A stretch of DNA of 49,993 nucleotides from Nocardia aobensis NBRC 100429 (GCF_000308375.1 NZ_BAFQ01000056.1:1-49993), one strand, 5' to 3'; shown: positions 7,508 through 16,276, counted from the first letter of the stretch. The notes: generated by a model from the sequence alone, not told the origin. Made by a program: numbers and translations.

Positions 7508-10210
7508 GTGGGGAACAGGTCGCCGAGACCCGGCCAGTCGCTGGCGGAGAAATGCCCCGATGTCGCCGCTGAGTGGCACCCGACCCGGAATGGCTCCCTC
7601 CGCGCTATAGACCTCGCCGCCGGTTCGCACACAAAGGTGTGGTGGCTATGCTCCGACTGCGGTCATGAATGGCAAATGCCCCCGAAGGCTCGAGCCGCAG
7701 CACCGTTCAGCGGCTGTCCGCCGTGCTCGTACAAGCGAGCTGGCGACATCCTTCGCATGCCATACCCGGGGGAATCTCTGGCCGAACGACACCCCCAGGT
7801 TGCGGCCCAATGGCACCCCACAAGGAATGGCGAGCTTCAGCCCGGCGAGGTGTCGCAGGCGAGCGCTACCAAGGCGTGGTGGCTGTGTTCTGATCCCGAT
7901 TGCAGGCATGAGTGGCGGACGGCAGTTGGAAACCGGACGAGCGGCAAACGCACCGGCTGCCCAAAGTGCAGTCGCCGTCGACGGAATCTGCCTGAGCCGG
8001 GCCAGTCGTTGGCCGACCTGCACCCAGATCTCGTCGCCGAGTGGCACTCGAGCAAGAATGGCGGCACTTCGCCGTCTCTGTTCAAGCCCGGGTCTATAAC
8101 AAAAGTGTGGTGGCAGTGTCGCGATTGCGGCCACGAGTGGCCGGCCACCATTACGAGCCGGGCCGTGCAGGGCAGCGGGTGCAGGCCGTGCAGCTACAAG
8201 GTGCGAATTGCCCTGCGCGACAAGCCAAAACCGGGCCAAAGCTTCGTGGAGTTGCACCCGGAGATTGCCGCACAGTGGTGCGTGGAACGGAACGGTGACC
8301 TACGGCCAGAAGCTCTCAAACCTGGCAGCGACCGACTGGTCTGGTGGCGGTGCCCGGACCGAGGTCACGAATGGCAAGCGCGCATATATACGAGGACCGG
8401 CAAGGACAAGACCGGCTGTCCCGAGTGTCGAGATCTCCCCAGACCGGGGCAGTCGTTCGCCGAACGCTTCCCTGAGGTTGCAGCTCAGTGGCACCCGACG
8501 AAGAACGGAGATCGCACACCACGGGACTACAAGCACGCCAGCAAGTTCATGGCGTGGTGGAAATGTCCAGCCCAAGGGCACGTCTGGCAAGCATCGATAA
8601 TCTACCGGCGGAACACTGGACCGACGAGCTGCCCCAAATGCACACTCTGGGGCAGCTCCGAGCAAGAGATCCGACTAGCGTACGAACTTCAGGCAGCGGG
8701 ATGCCCGGTCGACCACGATCACCCACCGATCCCAGTTGCAGGTCGAGTCCCGGTCAGAGCCGACATTGTGATGCCCGACTACCGACTGGTCGTCGAGTAC
8801 GACGGAAGTCACTATCATCACCGGCCCCAGGCACATCAGAGAGACACCAAACAGTCACAGGCCTTGATCGGTGCCGGCTGGACCGTCGTCCGCGTCCGCC
8901 ACCACCCGCTCACCACGATCAACCCGTCAGATGTCGTGGTCGCCGCCGGAGCTTCGACCAAGAACATGGCTGTTGCGGTTCTTGAAAAGCTGGCGGAACT
9001 GGGTCATCGACCGGCGCACAGCGAACGCTACTGCGAAGCTTCGGAACTGTGGGCCGTAGCTGAAGCAGACGCGTGCATAACACGGCATCACGAAGTCAGC
9101 TTGTCGGCGCGATATCCAGCCGTCGCCGCTCAGTGGCACCCGACGAAGAACGGATCCGCGGATCCCGCGTTTACCAACCCCGCCTCAAAAGTCTCCGTTT
9201 GGTGGCAATGCGAGGTGTGCGACCACGAATGGCGAACGACCCCCAAACACCGAACTAACGCCGGTAGCGGCTGCCCTACGTGCGCCAGGCGGAAGCTCCG
9301 TAAGCCGGGCAGGTCGCTCGGTGACCTTCGCCCCGATCTGGTTGCCAAATTCCATCCGACCAAGAACGGCGACCTCTCGCTGTTCGACCTGAATCCCCGA
9401 GTCACAAATGTCGCGGTTTGGTGGCTTTGCGGCGACTGCGGAAACGAGTGGCAGACAAAGGATCCCCGCCGCGCAGGCTGCCGCCCCTGCGCGGCACGCC
9501 GGCGGGTCGCAGGAATAGTCAACCCCGAGCAAGGCCAGTCACTAGCCGACTTGCATCCCGTCTTAGCGCGGCAGTGGCACCCGACGAAAAACGCTGGCCT
9601 ACTCCCGGCCGATGTCACTCCCCGGTCGACCAAACCGGTCTGGTGGATGTGCGAACAATGCGGAAACGAATGGAAGCGCAGCCCTGGTATCAGAGTGTCC
9701 ACGGGGTCCGGGTGCCGCAAATGCTCCTCCAAAATTAGGATGCGCCGACGATCGCAGCCAGCGGCCGAGCACTCACTGGCCGCTACTCATTCCCACCTCC
9801 TGAAAGAGTGGCACCCGACGAAGAACGTCGACATCGACGCCGCCACGATCGGCGAAGGCAGTTCTCATCGCGTCTACTGGCTGTGCTCAACATGCGGCAA
9901 CGAGTGGCAAGCGAGGGTCTGGACCCGAGCCAAGAAGGGATCCGGCTGCAAGCGGTGCGCCTCCCGCGCCTTGAGTGCTGCAAGGCGTGCCGTTCGCGAA
10001 GGAAACTCTCTGGCGGAGCTACATCCCGACCTTGCGGCTCAGTGGCACCCGGCCAGAAATGGAACGGTGACCCCCGAGACCATCAACGCGAGCACGCACA
10101 CAAACTATTGGTGGTTGTGCGCCAGCTGTGGACATGAATGGTCGGCGAAACCGGGAAACCGTATCCGGAGCGCCTACCTCTGCCGCAATTGCAAGCAGAC
10201 GCGTGCCTAG
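7508..10210 (+). CDS. Ten-repeat zinc-ribbon protein with a central PD-(D/E)XK-type nuclease
   Basis: A 900-residue protein from GTG 7508, preceded by AGGAGGG. Ten repeats of ~65 residues share the pattern SLAxxHPxLAAQWHPTKNG, then WWxCxxCGHEW and GCxxC. They lie at about 9-73, 88-154, 164-228, 242-307, 312-378, 528-592, 600-661, 676-739, 755-817 and 830-895. They match the probable zinc-ribbon domain known as DUF4379. Between the fifth and sixth repeats, residues ~382-500 form a Vsr/DUF559-like nuclease with Glu385/Glu387, Asp419 (RADIVMPDY), Glu430 and Asp432 (VVEYDG), then GWTVVRVRHHP. Repeats 4 and 5 lack the second cysteine of the first pair (CPDRGHEW, CPAQGHVW). A DNA-reading and cutting role, perhaps in defence, is inference. 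Confidence 0.85.
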   Translation: MGNRSPRPGQSLAEKCPDVAAEWHPTRNGSLRAIDLAAGSHTKVWWLCSDCGHEWQMPPKARAAAPFSGCPPCSYKRAGDILRMPYPGESLAERHPQVAAQWHPTRNGELQPGEVSQASATKAWWLCSDPDCRHEWRTAVGNRTSGKRTGCPKCSRRRRNLPEPGQSLADLHPDLVAEWHSSKNGGTSPSLFKPGSITKVWWQCRDCGHEWPATITSRAVQGSGCRPCSYKVRIALRDKPKPGQSFVELHPEIAAQWCVERNGDLRPEALKPGSDRLVWWRCPDRGHEWQARIYTRTGKDKTGCPECRDLPRPGQSFAERFPEVAAQWHPTKNGDRTPRDYKHASKFMAWWKCPAQGHVWQASIIYRRNTGPTSCPKCTLWGSSEQEIRLAYELQAAGCPVDHDHPPIPVAGRVPVRADIVMPDYRLVVEYDGSHYHHRPQAHQRDTKQSQALIGAGWTVVRVRHHPLTTINPSDVVVAAGASTKNMAVAVLEKLAELGHRPAHSERYCEASELWAVAEADACITRHHEVSLSARYPAVAAQWHPTKNGSADPAFTNPASKVSVWWQCEVCDHEWRTTPKHRTNAGSGCPTCARRKLRKPGRSLGDLRPDLVAKFHPTKNGDLSLFDLNPRVTNVAVWWLCGDCGNEWQTKDPRRAGCRPCAARRRVAGIVNPEQGQSLADLHPVLARQWHPTKNAGLLPADVTPRSTKPVWWMCEQCGNEWKRSPGIRVSTGSGCRKCSSKIRMRRRSQPAAEHSLAATHSHLLKEWHPTKNVDIDAATIGEGSSHRVYWLCSTCGNEWQARVWTRAKKGSGCKRCASRALSAARRAVREGNSLAELHPDLAAQWHPARNGTVTPETINASTHTNYWWLCASCGHEWSAKPGNRIRSAYLCRNCKQTRA

Positions 10211-10211
10211 A

Positions 10212-10290
10212 TCCAGGTGGGCCGCGCTGGTCGACTTCCTGAATCACTACAACCATGAACGGCCCCACGCCGAAGCGCCCGCGCAAGCTG
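10212..10290 (+). pseudogene. Remnant of an IS481/IS3-type transposase C-terminus
   Basis: Starting right after the stop of the zinc-ribbon nuclease gene, one frame reads RWAALVDFLNHYNHERPHAE, very like the end of the DDE integrase core in IS481/IS3-family transposases (W-x-FLxxYNxxRPH). No start codon or catalytic DDE residues are present and similarity fades after ~26 residues. It marks an old insertion-sequence or recombination scar. Confidence 0.55.
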
Positions 10291-10313
10291 GCGCCGCGCA
10301 CGGTTTCAGCCGG

Positions 10314-11270
10314 TCAATCCGGGAGTCGGACTTCAAGGAAGTCTCGATCGGCGCGCAACCCCGACCAACTCGGGTGGCGCAGCGTCGTTGTGAACTCGCG
10401 GTAGAACACGGTGGCCACGAGGCCTGGTTCGACCCAGTACGCCGGCACCGACCCGAACTGCGGCGGCGACGCGAACGGGCTGGTCTGCCGGGCGATCTCG
10501 TCGAGGCGCGCCTGCAGGGCCCGCCGCTGCGCCATCGAGAATCCGGTGCCGACGTTGCCGACGTAGACGAGGTCCCCCGCCGGGGTGTGGGCACCGAGGA
10601 TCAACGACCCGAAGACGCCGCTGCGGAGGCGGCTGCCCGGGATCCAGCCCGCGACAACGACATCCGCCGACCGGCGCAGCGGGGTCTTGATCCAGGATCG
10701 CGACCGCTGGCCGGGCCGGTAGATCGAGTCGAGGCGCTTGGACACGATGCCTTCGAGACCGTGCTCGGCCGCGGTGTCGAGCATCTGCGCGGGCGCGATG
10801 TCGGTCCAATACGGCGGAACCCGTATCAGAGTGCCGGCCAGATCCAGTTCGGCGAGCAGGTCGCGCCGCTGGACATAGGTCAGCACGGTGGTGTCGGTGT
10901 CGTCGATGACGAGGACATCGAAGACGAACAGCTGGACCGGGATCGAGGCGATCAACCCGGCCGGTGGCCGCGCGATGTGCATGCGGTGCTGCAACCGCCG
11001 GAATGACGGAATGCCGGTCGGCAACTCCGGGGCGACAATCTCTCCGTCGATGACGAGCCGTCGACCGGCCGCGGTGTCGGTCAGCGCGGCGGTCAGCTCC
11101 GGAAACGACGCCGTGGCCTCCCGTCCGTTGCGGGAATAGAGCCTGGCCTCCCCGTTGTCGAGGGTGGTAATGGCGCGCATCCCGTCCCATTTCATCTCGG
11201 TCGCCCACAGATCCGAGTTCTCGGGCGGCCGCCCCGCGGTCGCCAGCATCGGCGCCGGCACGCGTCCCAC
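10314..11270 (-). CDS. ligC: ATP-dependent DNA ligase, LigC-like
   Basis: The protein has the nucleotidyltransferase motifs of ATP-dependent DNA ligases: motif I KWDGMRA with the AMP-accepting lysine, LYSRNGRE, VIDGEIVAP (motif III region), LFVFDVLV, EGIVSKR (motif IV) and SWIKTPLRR (motif V). An OB-fold follows and ends RDFLEVRLPD. It seals nicks in DNA; in actinobacteria LigC serves repair alongside the essential NAD-dependent LigA. I start at GTG 11270, giving 318 residues, because PMLA ten residues in is the usual beginning; the frame stays open up to 11420, and that extension looks unlike the family. The symbol is by similarity only. It lies at the edge of the transposase scar. Confidence 0.8.
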   Translation of the reverse strand: MGRVPAPMLATAGRPPENSDLWATEMKWDGMRAITTLDNGEARLYSRNGREATASFPELTAALTDTAAGRRLVIDGEIVAPELPTGIPSFRRLQHRMHIARPPAGLIASIPVQLFVFDVLVIDDTDTTVLTYVQRRDLLAELDLAGTLIRVPPYWTDIAPAQMLDTAAEHGLEGIVSKRLDSIYRPGQRSRSWIKTPLRRSADVVVAGWIPGSRLRSGVFGSLILGAHTPAGDLVYVGNVGTGFSMAQRRALQARLDEIARQTSPFASPPQFGSVPAYWVEPGLVATVFYREFTTTLRHPSWSGLRADRDFLEVRLPD

Positions 11271-11548
11271 AGTCGTAGCGTACTTCCGGCAATCATCAAG
11301 CGACGGCGCGGCCCCTCCTCGTGGCACGCGGTTTGGCCAGCACTGCAGCCCCGCACGGGGTGCGTTTGCCGCATCAAGCAACCAGCTCCGCCCGCGAGGC
11401 GTCGTATCGGACATGACCACTCCGCAACCACACCCTGAGGTCGCCGAACGCTGGACTCAAGCCCGGATGCGCAACTTGCTGGCCCGTACCTTCGGGCGAC
11501 CGCAGATCGCGCGCCGCAATCGGCTGCGCGCGCAGCGGGGCGGGAATC

Positions 11549-11740
11549 TCACTGCCCGGATGCAGTGTCCCCGGCGGGGATGAGCAGCCGCAGCGGCCAC
11601 CAGTAGGGGTACGAACCCGGTGCGTCTGCGGTTTCCCCGGTCGGCGCGATGAGCGCCCGGGCATCGTCCTCGATCTCAACGATCTCGAAGACGTGATCGC
11701 TGTCTGCCAACTTCTTGACCCGGGAACCCACTTCCAGCAC
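11549..11740 (-). CDS. Small conserved-type hypothetical protein
   Basis: A 63-residue protein reading VGSRVKKLADSDHVFEIVEI, DDARALIAPTGETADAPGSY and PYWWPLRLLIPA. The alternating strands resemble small beta-barrel proteins of the KOW/SH3-like kind common in actinobacteria. The start is GTG 11740, without a clear ribosome binding site. It lies upstream of the ligase gene on the same strand, 278 bases away. Function is unknown. Confidence 0.45.
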   Translation of the reverse strand: MLEVGSRVKKLADSDHVFEIVEIEDDARALIAPTGETADAPGSYPYWWPLRLLIPAGDTASGQ

Positions 11741-12189
11741 ACGTCAAGAATACGAGACCAGACCGGACGGTCTTACAAGCGCGGGCTGGGGCGGAGTGTC
11801 TAGGAGGACGCCGCGGTGGGCCGGTGGAGCATGGGGTGCGCGGCCGTGGTGTACGTGCCGGCGACGCCGCTGCGGGACGTGGCGAGGTGCGCGACGACTT
11901 GTGTGTCATCGTCGGGTGGCGTTGGACGCTGGCGGCCGTGTCGATGTGCTTCCTCGCGTGCAGATCGCTGGGCTCGGCTGGGTCGCTGTGGTTGTCGCTC
12001 CACTCGCTCGATGCGATCACCGACCGCGAACACTTCGCGCATACCGCGACTATCCCAACAACACCGCGGCGTGAGTGTGGGGATGGATGTTCTCCGACGC
12101 TCCGGAAAGGTCATTCGTGGCTTTCTGCGACCATGGATCTGGCACGAATTTGGCACACAACGCCCCTAGGGTCTTCCGAAGGTGGTTCC
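11741..12189. other. Intergenic region, nothing convincing
   Basis: A 449-base gap that must hold the promoters of the two divergent genes at its ends. Frames in it are arginine-rich and lack starts with ribosome binding sites, as expected of non-coding GC-rich DNA. TGGCAC is repeated at 12140-12145 and 12151-12156, 11 bases apart, about 35 bases before the gene at 12190. Confidence 0.5.
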
Positions 12190-12870
12190 ATGGACTCGGC
12201 TAACCCGGTTGCTCTCGCAGACATGACCCCCGAGAATCGTCAGGTGTCGTATGAAACAGGGTTGGATCGCTACTTCCAAGCTTTGCCTCATCTTGCGATC
12301 TGGGGTCATGCTGTGATGAACCAACGAGACCGAATACTACAATCAGCAGCGGATAGTGTTAATGGTGATGACGAAAATTTCTCGTTGGTCGAATCTTTCC
12401 ACAGGTCGGCAGATTCGGTGTTTTTCGTTTATGCTCTGCATCAATTGCGGGCAACAATAGTCCTCATTGCGAAATCGCTGCCTGACGAGAGAGTTAGTGA
12501 AGCTATCGGGCGTTCAGTTCAATCATTCGATGCGCAGCTGCCCTGGTTGAGGAGTGCGCGAAACATATTTGCGCACTTCGACGAGTACATTCAGGGTGCT
12601 GGTCGGATGCAGAAGGCGACGCCCGGCGCCGCGCTGAATTTTGTGCACAACACTCACCTGGGCCGAGAGAGAGGTAATCTAACTGCACGTGATTACATCC
12701 TGTCTGTAACAATTATTCCGGGAGGACCGGCGATCGAGGTCGGCGTCAATGAATCGGCACGTGCGGCGAGGGGGCTCGTAGTTGAGGTCGAGGGGATCTG
12801 TCGAGAGTTTCTTGCATCGGAATCGGTTACTAAAACTCGAAGATTCCCGGGAGAATCCCAAGACCGATAG
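12190..12870 (+). CDS. HEPN-like protein with RNxxxH motif, horizontally acquired look
   Basis: A 226-residue, mostly helical protein. LPWLRSARNIFAHFDEY contains Arg124-Asn125-x3-His129, the Rx4H motif of HEPN domains, many of which are RNases in toxin-antitoxin and phage-defence systems. Helices before it (FHRSADSVFFVYALHQLRAT) fit the HEPN bundle. The start is ATG 12190, with GAAGGTGG upstream. The coding sequence is clearly AT-richer than its surroundings, which suggests recent transfer. It lies next to the recombinase gene (convergent, 84 bases between stops) at the tRNA end of the island. No nucleotidyltransferase partner is adjacent. RNase activity is inference. Confidence 0.65.
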   Translation: MDSANPVALADMTPENRQVSYETGLDRYFQALPHLAIWGHAVMNQRDRILQSAADSVNGDDENFSLVESFHRSADSVFFVYALHQLRATIVLIAKSLPDERVSEAIGRSVQSFDAQLPWLRSARNIFAHFDEYIQGAGRMQKATPGAALNFVHNTHLGRERGNLTARDYILSVTIIPGGPAIEVGVNESARAARGLVVEVEGICREFLASESVTKTRRFPGESQDR

Positions 12871-12954
12871 TCGCAGCCTGGAGGATATGGCATCGGCAAC
12901 CACCGTTCTGGCCGGCGTCGAGCTGCTCACCGCCGTTCGGTTCAGGCCCGGAAG

Positions 12955-13884
12955 CTACAGCTGGTCGCCGAGCCGTGCTCTTCGATGGGCGTCCCGAGCG
13001 CGTTCGTCTGCGACGGATGCTCCGTATCGACCGATCATCTGACGCGAGCGCCAACCTGCGAGCATCATCAGGTCCTGCTCTTGCCCGCCATTGGCGAGCC
13101 AGTTGTGTGCGAAGAAGTGCCGTAGCTGGTGTGGATGGATGTGATCGATGCCGGCAGCTTCGGCGCGGCGCTCCAGCATCTGCTGGACCCCAGACGCGGT
13201 CATCCGGCCACTTCGGCCGAGCCACAGCGCCGGATTATTTGCTGCATGTGGGTGCCGCGCTCGAATTCGCAGGTATCGGCGCAGTGCCGTCCTGGTCTTG
13301 TCGCTGAAGGGCAAAGTTCGCGGTCGCCTGCCCTTGCCGAGAACGAGGACGGTGTTCTCGGTGAAGTCGACCGCATCGAGATCGAGCGGAGCCACCTCTC
13401 CGATCCGTGGCCCGGCGTCTGTCAGAAGCCGGATGATGGCGGTATCGCGGCGGTCCTCGAAGCTGGATCCGTCGCACACCGCGAGCAGTTTCCGGAGCGC
13501 ATCGATCGGCGGAACCGGAATGGGCTTTGTCGGCACGATCGGCGGGCTCAACTTCGCGTACGGATCGGTGTCGAGCAGTTCTTCGCGCAGTAGGTACTTG
13601 CAGAACTGCTGGAGGCTCCGATATTGGCGGTGCGCGAATTCGGGCGTGATTGGCTTGCCGGTGCGCTGGTTCTTCCGGGTCAGCGTGTGCTCAAGGTAGG
13701 CACCGAGGACCGAGCGGCTCAGCGACTCGGAAGTGGTCGCCAGGCCCTGGGCGACGAGGTACTCCCGGAAGTAGCGGATGTCGCGGCTGTAGGTGTCGAT
13801 CGTTCCCTTGGACTTGTTCGTCTGGCGAAGCTCGCTCTGGAAGTCCTCCAGCAGTTCGTCGATGTCGTCGAAATCCGGCCCCAT
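12955..13884 (-). CDS. Tyrosine recombinase / integrase
   Basis: A 309-residue XerC/XerD-like recombinase. An N-terminal SAM-like core-binding domain (SKGTIDTYSRDIRYFREYL) is followed by the catalytic domain, with Arg160 in DAGPRIGEV, HQLR (His252, Arg255), Trp278 in LAGWRS and the nucleophile Tyr287 in IGRYG. Trp replaces the second histidine, as in many active family members. I chose ATG 13884; a TTG at 13905 would add seven residues. The gene starts ~100 bases from the 3' end of tRNA-Arg and points away from it. This is the usual position of an integrase that inserted its element into that tRNA gene. Confidence 0.88.
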   Translation of the reverse strand: MGPDFDDIDELLEDFQSELRQTNKSKGTIDTYSRDIRYFREYLVAQGLATTSESLSRSVLGAYLEHTLTRKNQRTGKPITPEFAHRQYRSLQQFCKYLLREELLDTDPYAKLSPPIVPTKPIPVPPIDALRKLLAVCDGSSFEDRRDTAIIRLLTDAGPRIGEVAPLDLDAVDFTENTVLVLGKGRRPRTLPFSDKTRTALRRYLRIRARHPHAANNPALWLGRSGRMTASGVQQMLERRAEAAGIDHIHPHQLRHFFAHNWLANGGQEQDLMMLAGWRSRQMIGRYGASVADERARDAHRRARLGDQL

Positions 13885-13984
13885 GAGGAGATTGTAGTTC
13901 GACAAAGTCCCTTGGTGTTTAAACGTTGTGCTGTTTGGGTACCTAGACTCTGACCCGGACTATGCGCAGGTCAGAGTGGTGAAG

Positions 13985-14058
13985 CGCCCCCGGCAGGAAT
14001 CGAACCTGCGACCTAGGGATTAGAAGGCCCTTGCTCTATCCAACTGAGCTACGGAGGC
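13985..14058 (-). tRNA. tRNA-Arg (anticodon UCU)
   Basis: On the minus strand the acceptor stem GCCTCCG (5' end at 14058) pairs with CGGGGGC (one G-T pair) and is followed by discriminator G at 13985. The D arm (TAGCTCAGTTGGATAGAGCA), the anticodon loop with TCT and the T arm GGTTCGATTCC are all intact. CCA is not encoded. The intact 3' end would be retained or rebuilt after integration of the neighbouring element. Confidence 0.95.
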
Positions 14059-14226
14059 ATGGCAGCACCAAACACCATGCCCGGTTTGAGGCAGCGTGTC
14101 CAGCGAGTTGATTATAGCGAGCGTCCAGATCCATGCTGGTCGTCGACAGCGCCGTGTGCGACTGTCGGCCTCGTCACAGCGAGCGGGCCGATTCGGGGCC
14201 GGAAGGCTGTGAGGTGGGCCGCCAAC

Positions 14227-14232
14227 TACGCT
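14227..14232 (+). promoter_or_regulatory. -10 box of a probable leaderless promoter
   Basis: TACGCT (TANNNT) ends 7 bases before the ATG at 14240, and no ribosome binding site is present. Transcription would start at or next to the A of the start codon. Confidence 0.5.
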
Positions 14233-14239
14233 GAATAGT

Positions 14240-16276
14240 ATGTCGTCACCGCAGGACCCGCCCGCCGATTCCGACCCCCAGGCCGTGCGGCCGGAGGCGA
14301 CGGCGTTCCCGGTCCTCGCGGTGGTCGCTGTCGGTCTGACGGCCCTGGTCGCGCCGATCGTGGTCAGTCTGTCCGCGGCGCAGGCGCTGACGCTGCTCGG
14401 CATTCCCGACCCCGGACCGCTGACCACCTACGGCCTGCCCGCGGTGCGGGCGCTGGCCGATTTCTCGGCCGCGATCGCGGTCGGATCGCTGCTCTTCGCG
14501 GCGTTCCTGTGTCCGCCGCAGCGCGACGGCCTGCTGGATGTCGGCGGTTACCGGGCCCTTCGTCGCGCTGGTATCGCGGCGCTGGCCTGGGCGGTGACCT
14601 CGGCGCTGCTGGTGCCGTTGACGCTCTCGGACACCACCGGCCAGCCCGTGCGCTCGGTGTTGCGACCCGATCAGGTCTGGCATGCCATCGGCAAGGTCGA
14701 CGTCGCGGGATCCTGGCGCGCCACGGCGATCATGGCGATTCTGCTCGCCATCGGCTGCCGGCTGGCGTTGCGCTGGGGCTGGACGCCCGTGTTGTTCGCC
14801 TGGTCGCTGCTGTGTCTGATTCCGGTTGCGCTGACCGGACATTCGTCGTCGGGTGGCGCCCACGACGTCGCGACGAACAGCCTGATTCTGCATCTGGTCG
14901 GCATGGCGGTGTGGGTCGGCGGCCTGTTCGCGGTACTCGCGTACGCCATGCGCGGCGGAAAATACACCGGTCTCGCCGCGCGGCGATTCTCCTCGGTGGC
15001 GACCTGTGCATTTGCGGTCGTCGCGGTCTCGGGCGTGCTCAATGCCTGGGTGCGGGTGCCGTGGGACGAACTGGTCACCACCACCTACGGCCGGCTGGTG
15101 ATCGCGAAGACGGTCGCACTCTGCCTGCTCGGTGTCGCCGGATTCCTGCAGCGTCGCCGCGCCCTTCCGGCGCTGGCCGACAATCTCCGCGACCGCTCGG
15201 CCCTGATCAGTTACGCCGGCGTCGAGGTGCTGATCTTCGCGGCCACGATCGGCCTGGCCGTCGGGCTGGGCCGCACTCCGCCGCCGGATCTGAAACGGGT
15301 GCCCTCGCCCGCGGAGGTCGAACTCGGGTACAACCTCGCCGGGCAGCCGACCGCCGCCCGCATCCTGTTCGACTGGCGGTTCGACATCATGTTCGGCACG
15401 CTCGCCATTGTGCTGGCGGTGCTGTATCTGGTGGGCGTGCGGCGACTGCGCGCACGCGGCGACGCCTGGCCGATCGGCCGGACCGTGGCGTGGCTGTGCG
15501 GATGTGCGGTCCTGCTGATCGCCACCAGTTCCGGTGTGGGCCGCTACGCCCCGGCCATGTTCAGCGTGCACATGGCCCAGCACATGCTGCTGTCGATGCT
15601 GGCGCCGGTGCTGTTCGCACTGGGCGGCCCGGTGCTGCTGGCCTTGCGCGCCCTGCCCGCCGCCGGTCGCGACGCACCGCCCGGTCCGCGGGAATGGGTG
15701 CTGGCCGCGGTGCACAATCCGGTCTCTCGTTTCCTGACGCAGCCGGCCGTCGCTGCGGCGCTGTTCATCCTCGGCTTCTACGCGCTGTACCTGGGCGGCA
15801 TCTTCGATGCGGTGGTCGGCGAGCACGGCGCCCACCTGGCGATGAATCTGCACTTCCTGATCTCGGGGTACCTGTTCTACTGGGTCGTTCTCGGTATCGA
15901 CCCCAAACCGCGTCAGGTGCAGCCGCTCACGAAGGTCGGCATGGTGTTCGGATCGCTTCCGTTCCACGCGTTCTTCGGCGTCGCCCTGATGAGCATGACC
16001 ACGGTGATGGGCGAGTGGTTCTATCGCGGACTCGGATTGAGCTGGAACACCGATCTGCTCGGCGATCAGCGCACCGGCGGCGGCCTGGCCTGGGCCAGCG
16101 GCGAGATTCCACTGGTCCTGGTGATGCTGGCCCTGCTGGTGCAGTGGTCGCGCAGCGACAACCGCACGGCCAAACGCTTCGACCGGGCCGCCGAGCGCGA
16201 TCACGACGCCGCCCTCGCCGCGCACAACGCCATGTTCGCCGAACTGGCGAAACGCGACCGCGAGGTGAAACCGTGA
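14240..16276 (+). CDS. CopD-CtaG fusion membrane protein (copper resistance / cytochrome c oxidase assembly type)
   Basis: A 678-residue integral membrane protein with two parts. Residues ~1-330 have multiple membrane spans and GHSSSGGAHDVATNSLILHL…WVGGLFAV, as in CopD (copper import). Residues ~380-650 match the caa3_CtaG domain, with the histidine-rich SVHMAQHMLLSMLAP and NLHFLISGYLFYW segments. Fusions of this kind occur across actinobacteria (M. tuberculosis Rv0102 is of this type). A role in delivering copper to cytochrome oxidase is inferred from family. It overlaps the next gene by four bases (GTGA). Confidence 0.88.
   Translation: MSSPQDPPADSDPQAVRPEATAFPVLAVVAVGLTALVAPIVVSLSAAQALTLLGIPDPGPLTTYGLPAVRALADFSAAIAVGSLLFAAFLCPPQRDGLLDVGGYRALRRAGIAALAWAVTSALLVPLTLSDTTGQPVRSVLRPDQVWHAIGKVDVAGSWRATAIMAILLAIGCRLALRWGWTPVLFAWSLLCLIPVALTGHSSSGGAHDVATNSLILHLVGMAVWVGGLFAVLAYAMRGGKYTGLAARRFSSVATCAFAVVAVSGVLNAWVRVPWDELVTTTYGRLVIAKTVALCLLGVAGFLQRRRALPALADNLRDRSALISYAGVEVLIFAATIGLAVGLGRTPPPDLKRVPSPAEVELGYNLAGQPTAARILFDWRFDIMFGTLAIVLAVLYLVGVRRLRARGDAWPIGRTVAWLCGCAVLLIATSSGVGRYAPAMFSVHMAQHMLLSMLAPVLFALGGPVLLALRALPAAGRDAPPGPREWVLAAVHNPVSRFLTQPAVAAALFILGFYALYLGGIFDAVVGEHGAHLAMNLHFLISGYLFYWVVLGIDPKPRQVQPLTKVGMVFGSLPFHAFFGVALMSMTTVMGEWFYRGLGLSWNTDLLGDQRTGGGLAWASGEIPLVLVMLALLVQWSRSDNRTAKRFDRAAERDHDAALAAHNAMFAELAKRDREVKP

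Noticed and set aside
7508..10210. Regular repeats that could suggest a CRISPR-like or satellite array
   Set aside because: The repeats are protein-level modules of ~65 codons in one open frame; nucleotide identity between copies is low and there are no short identical repeats with spacers.
12140..12156. TGGCACGAATTTGGCA resembles a sigma-54 -24/-12 promoter
   Set aside because: The -12 part is TGGC rather than TTGC, and actinobacteria of this type generally lack RpoN. Read here only as a short direct repeat.
1..13984. Search by eye for a second copy of the tRNA-Arg 3' end as the left attachment site
   Set aside because: None was noticed inside the window; the site probably lies further left, so no attachment site is listed.
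14246..16225. 659-codon frame antisense to the CopD-CtaG gene
   Set aside because: Typical antisense frame in GC-rich DNA, rich in Arg/Gln/His and without domains; the sense strand is a clear membrane protein.
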